From JALOAT01 sp041687015 (GTDB lineage: Bacteria > Pseudomonadota > Gammaproteobacteria > Thiohalomonadales > Thiohalomonadaceae): a stretch of 64,000 nucleotides of DNA. The stretch is taken from positions 1 through 64,000 of the forward strand of contig JAWLCT010000006.1 of assembly GCA_041687015.1 (NCBI GenBank), written 5' to 3'. The notes under the pieces are model-generated. The model saw only the letters and a program-made list of their open reading frames with translations, did not search any database and was not told the DNA's origin. How positions within the stretch are numbered: position 1 is the stretch's first letter; every line of letters starts with the position of its first letter. Positions 30,595-40,289 of the stretch are shown here, piece after piece. The translations under genes and the position numbers were made by a program.

Positions 30595-33301
30595 ATGGAC
30601 GGCTTGCAGGAATATGAGCGGCGGCGGAATTTTGGGCGCACGCCGGAGCCGCGCGGCGCGCGGGAAGCCGAGGGTGGGGCACGTTTTGTGATCCAGAAAC
30701 ACGATGCGCGCCGCCTGCATTACGACCTGCGCCTGGAACTGGACGGTGTGTTGAAGAGCTGGGCGGTGCCCAAGGGGCCCAGCTTCGATCCGGACGAAAA
30801 GCGGCTTGCGGTGCACGTGGAGGACCACCCCCTCGACTACGCCGACTTCGNNNNNNNNNNNNNNNNNNNNNNNNNNNNNNNNNNNNNNNNNNNNNNNNNN
30901 NNNNNNNNNNNNNNNNNNNNNNNNNNNNNNNNNNNNNNNNNNNNNNNNNNTGAAGAGCTGGGCGGTGCCCAAGGGGCCCAGCTTCGATCCGGACGAAAAG
31001 CGGCTTGCGGTGCACGTGGAGGACCACCCCCTCGACTACGCCGACTTCGAAGGCGTGATCCCGGAAAAGCAGTACGGTGCCGGTGCGGTGATGGTGTGGG
31101 ATGCCGGGACCTGGGAGGCGGTGGGCGACGCGCGCGAGGGCTACCGCAAGGGCCGCCTGCATTTCCGGCTCACGGGCGCGCGTCTGCGGGGCGAATGGGT
31201 GCTGGCGCGCATGCACGGCGCCGATGCGGGGGAAGACAAGCAAAACTGGCTGCTGCTGAAAATCGCCGATGACTATGCGCGTCGCGGCGTGGAACTGGAG
31301 GACATGCACGCGGTGAGCGTGTTGTCCGGACGCACCCTGGCGGAAATCGCGCGGCATCCGGAATTCACCTGGACCCCGGAAGGCCGCGCCGTGGCCGAGC
31401 CGCCGCCCGCGGCGGAGAAGCTGCCGCCCATGATCAGCCCGCAACTGGCGACGCTGGTGGCGCGCCCGCCGACCGGGCCGGACTGGCTGCACGAGATCAA
31501 GTTCGACGGCTACCGCACCCTGTGTCGCATCGATCGCGGCCGCGTCACCCTTTTCTCGCGCAACGGCAAGGACTGGACCGCGCGCTTCGGTGCCCTGGCG
31601 CGCGCCGCCCGCACCCTGCCCCTGCGCTCCGGTTGGCTCGATGGCGAAGTGGCCGTGCTGCTGCCCGACGGGCGCAGCAGCTTCAGTGCCCTGCAACAGG
31701 CGCTCAGTGCCGGGCGCGATGGCGACCTGGTGTACTTCCTGTTCGATCTGCTGCACGCCGACGGGGAAGATCTCACCCGCCGCCCTTTGCGCGAACGCAA
31801 GGCGCTGCTCGCCGGTTTGCTGGAACACCTTGGCACGGCCGCATCACCGCTGCGATTTTCCGAACACATCGAGGGCAATGGCGAAACCGTCTTCGGCGAA
31901 GCCTGCCGACTCGGCCTCGAAGGCATCGTGTCCAAACGCGCCAGCGCCGGCCATGTGCCCGCACGCACCCACGACTGGCTGAAGGTGAAATGCCTCTCCC
32001 GTCAGGAGTTCGTGATCGGGGGGTTTTCCGCGCCCAGCGGCGCACGCTTCGGCTTCGGCGCACTGCTGCTCGGTGTCTACGAAGACGAACGCCTGGTGTA
32101 TGTGGGCCGGGTGGGCACCGGTTTTACGGAGCAGGACCTGCGAGACCTGCGCGCACGTCTCGACCCGCTCGTCACGCCCGTATCGCCCTTCGCCAATCCC
32201 ATCCCCAAGGCGCGCAGTGGCAAGAACGTGGTGAGCTTCGTGCAGCCGGTGCTGGTGGCTGAAGTGGCCTTCGTGGAGTGGACCGCGGACGGTATTTTAC
32301 GCCAGCCCTCCTTTCAGGGCCTGCGCGAGGACAAGGCACCACGCGAGGTGCGCCGGGAAGGCCCCGCAGAAGCAGAACCGCCCGCAGAGGAGACCACACC
32401 GCCACAGCCGCTGCGCACGCGCATTGCAGGCCTGCGTCTGTCCAACCCCGATAAGGTCCTCTACCCGGGCATGGGGCTGACCAAACGCGACCTGGCGCTC
32501 TATTACGAGTCGGTCGCCGATCACCTGCTGGTCGATCTGGTCGGGCGCCCGCTCACGCTGTTGCGCTGTCCCGAGGGCGCCCATCAACCCTGTTTTTTCC
32601 AGAAGCACGCCAATGCGGGGCTACCCGCGGGCATTCGCCAGATCGCGGTCGCTGAAAAGAAAGGCAAGGGCATGTATCTGGCGGTGGACGATCTCAGCGG
32701 TGTCATCGGGCTGGTGCAAATGGGCGTGCTGGAGATCCACACCTGGGGCGCCCACGCGGACAAACCGGATGCACCGGATCGTCTGGTATTCGACGTGGAC
32801 CCCGACGAAGGCATGCCCTGGGAGAGTGTCACGACGACCGTCCTTGCGTTGCGCGAACGCCTGCATGATCTCGGCCTGCCGGCGTTCCTCAAAACTACCG
32901 GCGGCAAGGGCCTGCATGTGGTGATACCCCTGAACCGACGGCACACCTGGGAGGAAGTGAAGGCCTTCGCCCACGCCCTTGCTCGCAGCCTGGTACACGA
33001 CGCCCCACGGGTTTACACCATCAATCCCTCCAAGGCCGCGCGGCGCAACAAGATCTACATCGACTATTTGCGCAACGGCCGCGGCGCCACCGCCATCACC
33101 AACTTCTCTACCCGCGCGCGGGCCGGTGCACCGGTGGCGGTACCTATCGCCTGGGACCGTCTGGACATCCATTCCGATGCGCTTCGCGTGGACAACGTGG
33201 CCGCACACCTCGCCCGGCGCGGGGCGGATCCCTGGTCCGACTACGACCATGTGCGGGCCACCATCACGAAGAAGATGAAGGCCGCCCTCGGACTCGGGTG
33301 A
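30595..33301 (+). CDS. ligD: Multifunctional NHEJ ligase LigD (interrupted by scaffold gap)
   Basis: ATP-dependent ligase, polymerase and 3'-phosphoesterase that seals double-strand breaks with Ku. Domain order is PE (QKHDARRLHYDLRLE), ligase (EIKFDGYRTLC with the adenylated lysine in KFDG; LFSRNGKDWT) and polymerase (LSNPDKVLYPGMGLTKRDLALYYE, FDVDPDEG, KTTGGKGLHVVIPL). The gene contains the 100-N gap. The 99 bases before the gap (30752-30850) are identical to the 99 bases after it (30951-31049). If one copy and the Ns are removed, 30595-30850 joins 31050-33301 in frame as one 835-residue protein across DYADFEGVIPEKQYG. As written there is a false frameshift. Confidence 0.95.
30752..31049. 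other. Assembly gap with uncollapsed 99-bp overlap
   Basis: 100 N at 30851-30950 are flanked by two identical 99-bp stretches inside ligD. This is the usual result of scaffolding two contigs whose ends overlap. It is not a biological duplication, because removing it restores the reading frame and the conserved LigD sequence. Confidence 0.93.
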
Positions 33302-33417
33302 TGCCCCATCGCACTTTCGTCCGTGCAATTTCATGGTATGCGCCGCCGTGGCCTCCGGCACCGCTTCTAGACTCGAAGCAAGGGTGTTTTTTCCAATCAC
33401 TTTTGTGAGGAGGCAAC

Positions 33418-33963
33418 ATGGCGGGCCCAACCGATAAGCCGATCGGCAGCGAGACGGAGTCCCGCGCCAGGAATGTGGCTGCGGAGACCCGCAGCCAGGC
33501 CGAGAGAATTGCGCAGGAGGCCAGTGCCGCTGGGCGCGACATCATGGACAGGCAACGCGCATCCGTTGCGTCGGAATTGGACAGTATCGTCAAGGCGCTG
33601 CACAAAACGGCAGGGGCGTTGAAGGATGAACACCAGGACTCCTTCGCCAACTATGCCGAACGTGCGGCCGACGGTCTGTCGAAATTCGCACGCGACATGC
33701 GCGACAAGGACGTGGGCGAACTGGTGCACCGGATCAACGACTACGCGCGCCGTCAGCCGGGCGTGTTCCTGGGCGGTGCGGTGGCGACCGGTTTTCTTCT
33801 GTCGCGGTTTCTGAAGAGCGGTCGCAGCACGTCGGTATCGTCGGGTATGGCGTCGTATTCGGCGCAGGAATCATCCCCGTATACCACGCGCGATGTGGAA
33901 GAAGGTTCGCTGGTGCATCCAAACGAGACGATCGGGCCATCGTCAGGTGAACGCGTGCCATGA
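33418..33963 (+). CDS. Helical membrane-associated protein, stress-operon type
   Basis: 181 residues. The N-terminal 115 residues are helical and polar (ARNVAAETRSQAERIAQEASAAGRD; LDSIVKALHKTAGALKDEHQDS). One short hydrophobic segment follows (PGVFLGGAVATGFLLSRFL, about 119-137), then a Ser/Thr-rich tail. The RQPGVFLGGAVATGFLLSRFLKS element resembles the C-terminal membrane part of YqjD/ElaB-like and DUF883-type proteins. GAGGAGG precedes the ATG. It is first of four genes joined by 4-nt overlaps. The function is unknown; operons of this type are usually stress-induced envelope loci. Confidence 0.75.
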   Translation: MAGPTDKPIGSETESRARNVAAETRSQAERIAQEASAAGRDIMDRQRASVASELDSIVKALHKTAGALKDEHQDSFANYAERAADGLSKFARDMRDKDVGELVHRINDYARRQPGVFLGGAVATGFLLSRFLKSGRSTSVSSGMASYSAQESSPYTTRDVEEGSLVHPNETIGPSSGERVP

Positions 33964-34124
33964 GTATTCAACGCGAACCCGGCGAAACCAGCTTCCCGGA
34001 AGTCGACGAGGTCGATGCACAGTGGAAAGACCCGGACGATCCGGACGAGTACACCCGCGAAGCGGCCTGCGACGACGAGCCGGCGCCTGACGAAGAGGAA
34101 AAGCAAACGGGAGCATCGCAATGA
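33960..34124 (+). CDS. Small acidic protein (54 aa)
   Basis: Starts MSIQREPGETSFPEVDEVDAQW and continues with many Asp/Glu (KDPDDPDEYTRE, DDEPAPDEEE). The ATG overlaps the upstream stop by 4 nt and the stop overlaps the next ATG by 4 nt, so it is embedded in the operon. It has no membrane segment. I do not recognise a family. Translational coupling on both sides is the main support. Confidence 0.7.
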   Translation: MSIQREPGETSFPEVDEVDAQWKDPDDPDEYTREAACDDEPAPDEEEKQTGASQ

Positions 34125-34522
34125 AAAACAGCGACAAACCCATCACCGGACTGCTGTCCGACCTGGCACGCGAAACCAGCGATCTGGTGCAAACCGAGGT
34201 CCGTCTCGCCAAGGCGGAACTGTCGGAAAAAATATCCCAGGTGAACACCGGTATCACCTCGCTGATCAGCGGCGGTGTGGTGGTGTTCGTAGGCCTGCTG
34301 TTTCTGCTGCAGGCGGTCGTGATCGTGGTGGCGCAATTGCTTGAGCCGATAACCCAGCAGCCCTGGGTCGCGCCGCTTATCGTCGGTCTGATCGTCGCCA
34401 TCATCGGCTTGGTACTGCTGCAGAAGGGAAGGCACAACCTGCAGCCGGACACACTGATGCCGAAACGCAGCGCGGAATCCCTGCGCCATGATCGCGACCT
34501 GCTGAGGGAGCAATACAAATGA
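34121..34522 (+). CDS. Phage-holin-family (DUF1469-like) membrane protein
   Basis: 133 residues. The segment GLLSDLARETSDLVQTEVRLAKAELSEKI is the conserved amphipathic start of the Phage_holin_3_6/DUF1469 family. Two membrane helices follow (about 45-67 and 81-100). Despite its name this family is widespread in chromosomes next to DUF3618 proteins and is not evidence for a prophage. It overlaps both neighbours by 4 nt. Confidence 0.85.
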   Translation: MKNSDKPITGLLSDLARETSDLVQTEVRLAKAELSEKISQVNTGITSLISGGVVVFVGLLFLLQAVVIVVAQLLEPITQQPWVAPLIVGLIVAIIGLVLLQKGRHNLQPDTLMPKRSAESLRHDRDLLREQYK

Positions 34523-35355
34523 ACGGCGAGATGCATACCGAAGGCAGAACGCATGAGCGTGAACGCCCGCGGCGCATGAACGGCGAAGCGTCGCCCGAGG
34601 AGCTGCAGTACGATCTGGATCGCACCCGTGCTGACCTGAACGCCACGCTTCAGGCCATCGAACAGCGGTTTTCGCCCGGGCAGATCCTCGATCAAGCGCT
34701 CGATTACGTGAAAGGCGGCCCGAAGGAATATGCGCACAACCTGTCGGAGCAGGTAAAGGATAATCCGTTGCCGGTAGCGCTGATCGGCATCGGCATCGCC
34801 TGGCTCATGGTGGGTCCGCATGCGGGGCGCGAAGAGGGCGTGGAATACACCTCGGAAGGCCTCGCCGAAACCAGCGGTGAGGGCTATCAGCGCGCTCAGG
34901 AAGCCATGCACGGCATGGGTGAGCGGATGACCGAGAAAAAGGCGGATTTCCGCGCCCGCATGGGGCGGCGCATGTCGGAGACCAAGGAACGTTTCGCCCA
35001 TGCATCGGAGAAGATGCGCCATCGTCGCGAAGCGGCGGGAGAACGGGGCGGTGAATTGGCCGAGCATCTGCGCGAACGCGGCATGGGTGCCCGCGAGAGC
35101 TTCGGTTCGCTCATGCAGGAGCAACCGATGGTGGTCGGCGCGCTGGCTGTGGCTCTGGGCGCCCTGCTGGGCGCAGGCCTGCCCATCTCCCGGCGCGAAA
35201 AGGAAACCATGGGCGAGGCCAGCAGCAAGGTGATGCATCGCGGTGAAGAAATGGCCCACGAAGCCAAGGAAATGGGCCGTGAAGAAGCCGCGCACATGGG
35301 CGAGGCCGTGAAAGAAAGCGCCAAAGGCGAACCGTCGGCGCCCACGACCCACTGA
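34519..35355 (+). CDS. DUF3618 protein
   Basis: 278 residues. SPEELQYDLDRTRADLNATLQAIEQRFSPGQILDQ is the DUF3618 signature near the N-terminus. Two hydrophobic segments are seen (about 84-98, NPLPVALIGIGIAWLMVG; about 206-222, VVGALAVALGALLGAGLPISR). Long helical, charged stretches lie between them (MGERMTEKKADFRARMGRRMSETKERFAH). A potential start at residue 20 (MNGEASPEELQ) also exists. It probably works at the inner membrane with the holin-like protein encoded just upstream. Function is unknown; similar operons respond to envelope or desiccation stress. Confidence 0.85.
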   Translation: MNGEMHTEGRTHERERPRRMNGEASPEELQYDLDRTRADLNATLQAIEQRFSPGQILDQALDYVKGGPKEYAHNLSEQVKDNPLPVALIGIGIAWLMVGPHAGREEGVEYTSEGLAETSGEGYQRAQEAMHGMGERMTEKKADFRARMGRRMSETKERFAHASEKMRHRREAAGERGGELAEHLRERGMGARESFGSLMQEQPMVVGALAVALGALLGAGLPISRREKETMGEASSKVMHRGEEMAHEAKEMGREEAAHMGEAVKESAKGEPSAPTTH

Positions 35356-35860
35356 CGCGTGGTGGAGAAGGGTTGAGTCCCGCCGCAGGAACGCGGCGGG
35401 CGGAGGTGACAAGGGCGCGGACCTCCCGCGTACCTGTCACGGCGGCCGAGGTGCGCCGCGATCGTCACAGCGGTGGTCCAACACCACCGCGGCGGTGAGC
35501 GCGCACGCGGAGCCTGAACCATGTCGGGTGTGTGTCCGCCTCCAAAACCGGACCGCCCGAGGCAGGACGCACGCTACGGCCTGTGACCTGCCCCCTGGAC
35601 GTGACCTCTTCGGGGGGAAACGTGGGAGTGGCTCAAATGCCCCGCGAGTCTCCGCACACCGCTCTCCCGGTCGCGCGCGCCCCGGTTCGCCTTTTTTAGG
35701 GTGCCACGGAGAAAAAAAGAAAGGGGATTGAATCTGTCGCTTTCGATGCTCCGTGATTAACCTGGTTCCGGTTGAAAAATCGCGGCCTGAGGCCGCTCCT
35801 ACAGTCTGGACATCCGCCGCAGCCCCCTACCACCATTTTTCTTCTCCGTGGCCTCCGGGG
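35356..35860. other. Non-coding region between the DUF3618 and AsmA-like genes
   Basis: A hairpin CCCGCCGC-AGGAAC-GCGGCGGG at 35379-35400 follows the DUF3618 stop. No coding frame of quality is seen. A T-run at about 35692-35698 follows a GC-rich stretch. Fragments of the CACGGAG repeat (35701-35713, 35838-35861) and one REP unit (35780-35804) are present. Confidence 0.6.
35780..35804. repeat. Single REP element
   Basis: TCGCGGCCTGAGGCCGCTCC followed by TACAG is the same palindromic unit that bounds the REPIN-like elements at 45.6-46.1 kb. Here it occurs once, without an inverted partner. Confidence 0.7.
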
Positions 35861-37786
35861 TTAACGCTCTTCTTCGCGTCTAGCACGTCTCAAAAGCTCA
35901 CCGCAGGCGACGTCTTCGGCTTCGCCTGGCTCGATGAAGGGAACCACGGCGGCGAGGGGACCGGCCAGGGCGGTAAGGGCAAGGGCGGTGGCGGCGCGGC
36001 CGGCGAGGCCTGATGCCTCCACATCCACGTCCGGTTTCACGAAGGCCCCCATGAGATGCAGCGGTGTGCGGGCAGCCAGCAGGCTGGGATCCTTGGGGTG
36101 CGCCAGCAGGGTGAGATCGAGCTGCTCGTTGCGCAGGTCGATGCGCCCACGCCCGACGACCGTGCTGTCTTCCGTGTCGAGCACCAGGGCATCGACATCG
36201 GCAATGCCGTCGTTCACGTCGAGCACGGCGACCGCGCAGCGCACCGGTGAGGCGGAGCCTTCGTCGCCGACCACCAGCAGCAACTCGGCCAGATCCAGGC
36301 CGATGATTTCGATGAACTCGCTGTCGATTCGCCCACCGGTCATCACCAGGGCGATACTGCCGTCGCTGCTGCCGATGGCTTCGGCGACGGCCTCGCCGCT
36401 GCCGTCCAGCGCCACGTGTCCGGTGATGAAACCCTGGTTGGCGTCGAGGATGGGAATGTTTGGAAAGAAGGCACCCAGGCGTACGTGCCGCAGGCGCGTG
36501 TCGAGCACCACGTTGGCAGGCGCCGCACGGGAATCAAGGGCCAGCATGCCGGACCAGGTGCCCTGGGCGATGCCGAGTGACATGGGCTCGGCACGCAGTC
36601 GACCGTCTGCCACCTGCACATGCGCATCCAGGGTCTCGAGGGGGAGGGGCAGACCTTCCACGCGTGCCGCCTGCACCGCCACGTCCATGTCGAGCTGTTG
36701 CAGCTTGTCGATATTCAGGGGTACGTCCGGGAACAGCTTGCCTGGTGTGGGCGGCGGACCCTCGGGTGGTGCGCCGATGAGGCCCTTGAAGTCGCCCAGG
36801 TGCAGGCGCTCCGCCTGCAAAGATCCGCTCAGGTGCGGCGGCGATGCGTCCCACGCCAGCCGCAGATCACCCGCAAGGTCGGTGGCACCGATGTGCGCCG
36901 TGAGGCTGGTCATGCGCAGATCGCCGCCCGCGCGGTGCAGCCGGGTATCCATGCGGTAATCGGGCGTGGCAGGCAACGGTAGCGGATAGAGGGCCGACCA
37001 GTGAGCGAGATCGGCGCCTTCCAGGTGCAGGTCCGCATCGAGACCACGCGCGCCGAAGGGTTCGTCGACGGTGCCGGCAATGCGGAGCGTGGACTGGCCG
37101 AGATCGAGCACGAGCGCGAAGGGATAAGGGTCCTCGCTGCCGCGCAGCAGGTCCACGGAGGCGCCTTCGAGGGCGATACGCAACGGCGCACCGTCCCACT
37201 GCCCCTCGCCCTGCAGGGCCAGCCCCTGCGTGCCCGCCACCGCACGTCCGCTCACCCTGTCGAAGGCGGCCTCGCGGCGGGTACCGTCGCGCCGATCACG
37301 GTAATGCAGGCGCAGATCCCGCAGTTCGAATTGGGTCAGCACCGGGAACTCGGCACGCTCCTCGGGCAACGCCTCCACGGCCGGGGCGGCCGCGGGCGCC
37401 GGTACAAACTGCCAGTTGGGCTCGCCCCGCGGGCTGCGCTCCAGCCAAACGACAGGTGCGTCCAACTGCAACTCCACAAAGCGCAGATCACCGATGAGCA
37501 GCGGCAGGATACGGAGGCGGAAGCGGATCCGATCAGCCTCAAAGAGGACCGGCGCCTGGCCCCACTGCGCGTTCGCGAGACGTACCTGTTCCAGCGTGAT
37601 CCGCGGCGGCAGGCCGGCGTCGATAGCCACCCGCCCGACGCTCACCTCGCGCCCCGTCCGCCCGCTGGCCCAAACCGAGGCATAACGTGCCAGGTCGCCG
37701 GGCCCGAAAAACACCAGCACAATGAGCAGCAGCAGGGCGAACAATCCCAGGAGCACAAGGCCGATGCGGCGCGCGGTCACGGACAT
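35861..37786 (-). CDS. AsmA-family protein
   Basis: 641 residues. A single N-terminal transmembrane helix (IGLVLLGLFALLLLIVLVFF, about 8-27) is followed by a long beta-rich periplasmic region. YASVWASGRTGREVSVGRVAIDAGLPPRITLEQVRLANAQWG is the AsmA-type opening, and the C-terminal region (DVDALVLDTEDSTVVGRGRIDLRNEQLDLTLLAHPKDPS) also matches. AsmA-like proteins are relatives of YhdP/TamB and are thought to move phospholipid or affect outer-membrane assembly. The start at 37786 is placed at the beginning of the membrane anchor; the frame extends to 37948 without a clear signal. Its stop lies near REP and CACGGAG repeats. Confidence 0.82.
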   Translation of the reverse strand: MSVTARRIGLVLLGLFALLLLIVLVFFGPGDLARYASVWASGRTGREVSVGRVAIDAGLPPRITLEQVRLANAQWGQAPVLFEADRIRFRLRILPLLIGDLRFVELQLDAPVVWLERSPRGEPNWQFVPAPAAAPAVEALPEERAEFPVLTQFELRDLRLHYRDRRDGTRREAAFDRVSGRAVAGTQGLALQGEGQWDGAPLRIALEGASVDLLRGSEDPYPFALVLDLGQSTLRIAGTVDEPFGARGLDADLHLEGADLAHWSALYPLPLPATPDYRMDTRLHRAGGDLRMTSLTAHIGATDLAGDLRLAWDASPPHLSGSLQAERLHLGDFKGLIGAPPEGPPPTPGKLFPDVPLNIDKLQQLDMDVAVQAARVEGLPLPLETLDAHVQVADGRLRAEPMSLGIAQGTWSGMLALDSRAAPANVVLDTRLRHVRLGAFFPNIPILDANQGFITGHVALDGSGEAVAEAIGSSDGSIALVMTGGRIDSEFIEIIGLDLAELLLVVGDEGSASPVRCAVAVLDVNDGIADVDALVLDTEDSTVVGRGRIDLRNEQLDLTLLAHPKDPSLLAARTPLHLMGAFVKPDVDVEASGLAGRAATALALTALAGPLAAVVPFIEPGEAEDVACGELLRRARREEER

Positions 37787-37878
37787 GGGTGACTCGGGGA
37801 GTGAATCCTGCCCAAGTATGGACGCTTGCCGCGACGCGACTGTGACGGCTGGAGCCGGCTGCGGGCCGCAGCCTTCGT

Positions 37879-38538
37879 TCAGGACAGCCGCTGATCCAGT
37901 TCCGCGAGGCGCTCGGGCGTGCCGACGTCCACCCAGCCGCCGGTCCACAGCTCACCGGTGACCAGGCCCTGAGCCATGGCCAGGCGCAGCAACGGCGCCA
38001 GCGGGAAGCGCCCCGGAGGGCAGTCCAGGAACAGCTCGGGACGAAAAATGCCGATACCGGAATAGGTCAGGCGCGGCTCGCCGTCGGCACGCACGCTGCC
38101 GTCGGTGGTGAGCACGAAATCGCCCCCGGCGTGCTGCGGTGGATTGCGCACCAGTACCAGATGGGCGAGTCCGGACGGCGCGCGGCGCAGGCGTTCGAAG
38201 GGGTAGTCGGTCCACACGTCCCCGTTCACTACAACGAAAGGTCCCGGGCCGAGCAGCGGCAGGGCGCGGAAAATGCCGCCCCCGGTCTCCAGGGCTGTGC
38301 CTTCCGCCGAGTAGGTAATGCGGGCGCCGTAACGGCTGCCATCACCCAGGGCCGACGCGATCATCTCACCGAGGTGGGCATGATTGATGACGATGTCCGT
38401 GAAGCCGGCCGCCGCCAGGGCCTCGATGTGATATTCGATAAGCCGCTTGCCGCCTGCGCGAAGCAGCGGCTTCGGGGTGTGATCGGTGAGGGGCCGCATG
38501 CGTTCGCCACGGCCGGCAGCGAGAATGAGAGCCTTCAT
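37879..38538 (-). CDS. murU: N-acetylmuramate alpha-1-phosphate uridylyltransferase
   Basis: 219 residues. LILAAGRGERMRPLTDHTPKPLL is the nucleotidyltransferase signature (GxGxRxxPLTxxxPKPLL). FVVVNGDVWTDYPF holds a metal-binding Asp, and LTYSGIGIFRPELF plus WVDVGTPERLAELD are typical of MurU. The enzyme makes UDP-MurNAc in the cell-wall recycling pathway of Pseudomonas and relatives. The usual neighbour amgK (anomeric kinase) is not adjacent on either side, so a broader NDP-sugar pyrophosphorylase role is possible. It lies on the same strand as the AsmA-like gene, about 90 nt upstream of it. Confidence 0.85.
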   Translation of the reverse strand: MKALILAAGRGERMRPLTDHTPKPLLRAGGKRLIEYHIEALAAAGFTDIVINHAHLGEMIASALGDGSRYGARITYSAEGTALETGGGIFRALPLLGPGPFVVVNGDVWTDYPFERLRRAPSGLAHLVLVRNPPQHAGGDFVLTTDGSVRADGEPRLTYSGIGIFRPELFLDCPPGRFPLAPLLRLAMAQGLVTGELWTGGWVDVGTPERLAELDQRLS

Positions 38539-38669
38539 GATTTTTTTGTTTCGCTCCTGACGGCGAGGGCGTAACTTTAACCGCTTTCCGTCGGGCAGGG
38601 GTGCCCTGGCGGGCTAATGTTGATTACAATGCTCAACTACTTTCCCCGTTTCAACTGGCAGGAGTCCCC

Positions 38670-39104
38670 ATGAAGATCACCGACGCCGAGATGGAACTGA
38701 GCAGCGGCATCGCCGCGTTCGAAGGCAAGCACTTTGCCACCGCCATGCAGTTGCTCATGCCCCTGGCGGAGGCCGGCGAGCCCGAGGCCCAGTACCGCGT
38801 GGCCATCATCCAGCAGAACGGCCTTATCGGCGCCCCCAGCACGGAGGAAGCCGCCAAGTGGATGCGCGCCGCCGCCGAACAGGGCCACGCCCTCGCCCAG
38901 CATGGCATTGGTTTCATGTATCTCGAGGGCGAGTGCGTCGAGAAGGATGAGGCCCAGGCGGCCCTGTGGTTCCGCCGCGCCGCCGACCAGGGGCTGGCCG
39001 GCTCTCTCACCACCCTGGCCATGCTCTATCAGGAAGGCCGCGGCGTGCCCAAGGACGAAGAAGAAGCCAAGCGCCTGTTCAAGCAGGCGGGATTCGATTT
39101 CTAA
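38670..39104 (+). CDS. Sel1-like repeat protein
   Basis: 144 residues. Tandem helical Sel1 repeats are visible: AFEGKHFATAMQLLMPLAEAGEPEAQYRVAIIQ, then AAKWMRAAAEQGHALAQHGIGFMYLEG, then AALWFRRAADQGLAGSLTTLAMLYQEGRGVPKDEEEAKRLFKQA. There is no signal peptide, so it is probably cytoplasmic. Such proteins act as protein-interaction scaffolds. The start at 38670 follows GGAG. It is not clearly linked to its neighbours. Confidence 0.88.
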   Translation: MKITDAEMELSSGIAAFEGKHFATAMQLLMPLAEAGEPEAQYRVAIIQQNGLIGAPSTEEAAKWMRAAAEQGHALAQHGIGFMYLEGECVEKDEAQAALWFRRAADQGLAGSLTTLAMLYQEGRGVPKDEEEAKRLFKQAGFDF

Positions 39105-39218
39105 CAACCTGATCCGCCTCAACCATGCCCCCAGCCCCGCTCCCGGAGGGAGCGGGGACGAAGCGATGCGATTTCCATTCCGGTGCGCTCTCTTCGCGCG
39201 GGTGGCCGGTGCACACAC

Positions 39219-40133
39219 TCAAACCACTCCGCGCCCCTCGGCTCTGCGGTGGAACATCCGGGCGCATACTTCGCGCAGCCAGATGCCGGCCGCATCATCG
39301 GCGTTCACCCGGTGCCAGATCATTTTCAGTTCAAAACCGGGAATCGGCAGCGGCGGCGTGAGCAGACGGAAATCCCAGCCGGGGCGCAGGGCTTGCGCCA
39401 TGCGTTCGGGGATGGTGACCACCAGATCACTGTCGTTGATGATAAGGGGGATGGCGAGGGCATGGGGCACGTAAAGACGCGTGCGGTTCGACAGACCCCG
39501 CTTCGCAAGCATGCGATCCACCACGCCGATATTCCCTTCCTGGGGCGTGTAGAGAATGTGTTCGTAGGTAACGAATTGCTGAAGTGTGAGCCTGTCCGCA
39601 ATTTCAGGATGACCCTGCGACACCACACAGACGAATTCGTCCTTGAATAACACCTTCTCGTAAAAGTCGGCGCCCGCTTTCACCTGACTGCTGAAGGCAA
39701 GGTCCACCTCGTTGGATTCCAGCTTCTTCAGCACCGTCCTCTCATCGAGCCGAACCACCTTGACGGAGGCCCTGGGCGCCTCCACCGCCAGTTGCGACAG
39801 CAGGGTGGGGAGCAAGGTGGTGCTGCCGTAATCGGTCATCGCCAGCACGAACACCTTTTCCGTAATGAGCGGATCAAATCTCTTTGATTCCAACGTGTTG
39901 TCGATGAGTTCCAGGGCGCTGCGGATATCCGGTGCGATACGTCTCGCAAACGGGGTGGGCAGCATTCCCTGGGACGTTTTCACGAACAGCGGGTCGTTGT
40001 AGATGGCGCGCAGACGCTTCAGCGCATTGCTCACGGCAGGCTGCGAAATCCCCAGTGCGCCACCCGCGCGACTGAGATTCGCCAGCCGGTACACCATGTC
40101 GAAAACCACCAGGAGATTGGGATCGAGCTTCAT
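39219..40133 (-). CDS. LysR-family transcriptional regulator
   Basis: 304 residues. An N-terminal winged helix-turn-helix (LLVVFDMVYRLANLSRAGGALGISQPAVSNALKRLRAIYNDPLFVKTSQGM) has the NodD/NahR-like 'LF-K/R' element. A periplasmic-binding-protein-like effector domain follows (AMTDYGSTTLLPTLL, FSSQVKAGADFYEKVLFKDEFVCVVSQGHP). It is divergent from a three-gene operon that it probably controls. A palindrome TATTCAT-ACC-ATGAATA adjoins its start codon. The C-terminus is long enough to be complete. The inducer is unknown. Confidence 0.9.
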   Translation of the reverse strand: MKLDPNLLVVFDMVYRLANLSRAGGALGISQPAVSNALKRLRAIYNDPLFVKTSQGMLPTPFARRIAPDIRSALELIDNTLESKRFDPLITEKVFVLAMTDYGSTTLLPTLLSQLAVEAPRASVKVVRLDERTVLKKLESNEVDLAFSSQVKAGADFYEKVLFKDEFVCVVSQGHPEIADRLTLQQFVTYEHILYTPQEGNIGVVDRMLAKRGLSNRTRLYVPHALAIPLIINDSDLVVTIPERMAQALRPGWDFRLLTPPLPIPGFELKMIWHRVNADDAAGIWLREVCARMFHRRAEGRGVV

Positions 40134-40137
40134 GCGT

Positions 40138-40154
40138 TATTCATACCATGAATA
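40138..40154. promoter_or_regulatory. LysR-type box
   Basis: TATTCAT-ACC-ATGAATA is a perfect 7-bp inverted repeat four bases from the LysR start codon, in the divergent intergenic region. It is AT-rich against a GC-rich background, as expected for a LysR recognition/autoregulation site. Confidence 0.65.
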
Positions 40155-40289
40155 GCCGGATATAACCTGTATAAGGATTGAGTATAGCTCGGAGGTTCTC
40201 GTAAATTACCTCACGCCCAAAGAGGGAAGGAAAAGGTCGGCGTCCCATGCAGTCTCCGACCAGGCACGACGGAATAACTGGAGGGTGCC

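Noticed and set aside
30752..31049. Direct 99-bp duplication in ligD
   Set aside because: It flanks a 100-N scaffold gap, and removal restores the frame; assembly artefact.
34121..34522. Prophage or holin-based lysis module
   Set aside because: The holin-family name is misleading; the gene is in a chromosomal stress-type operon with DUF3618 and there are no other phage genes.
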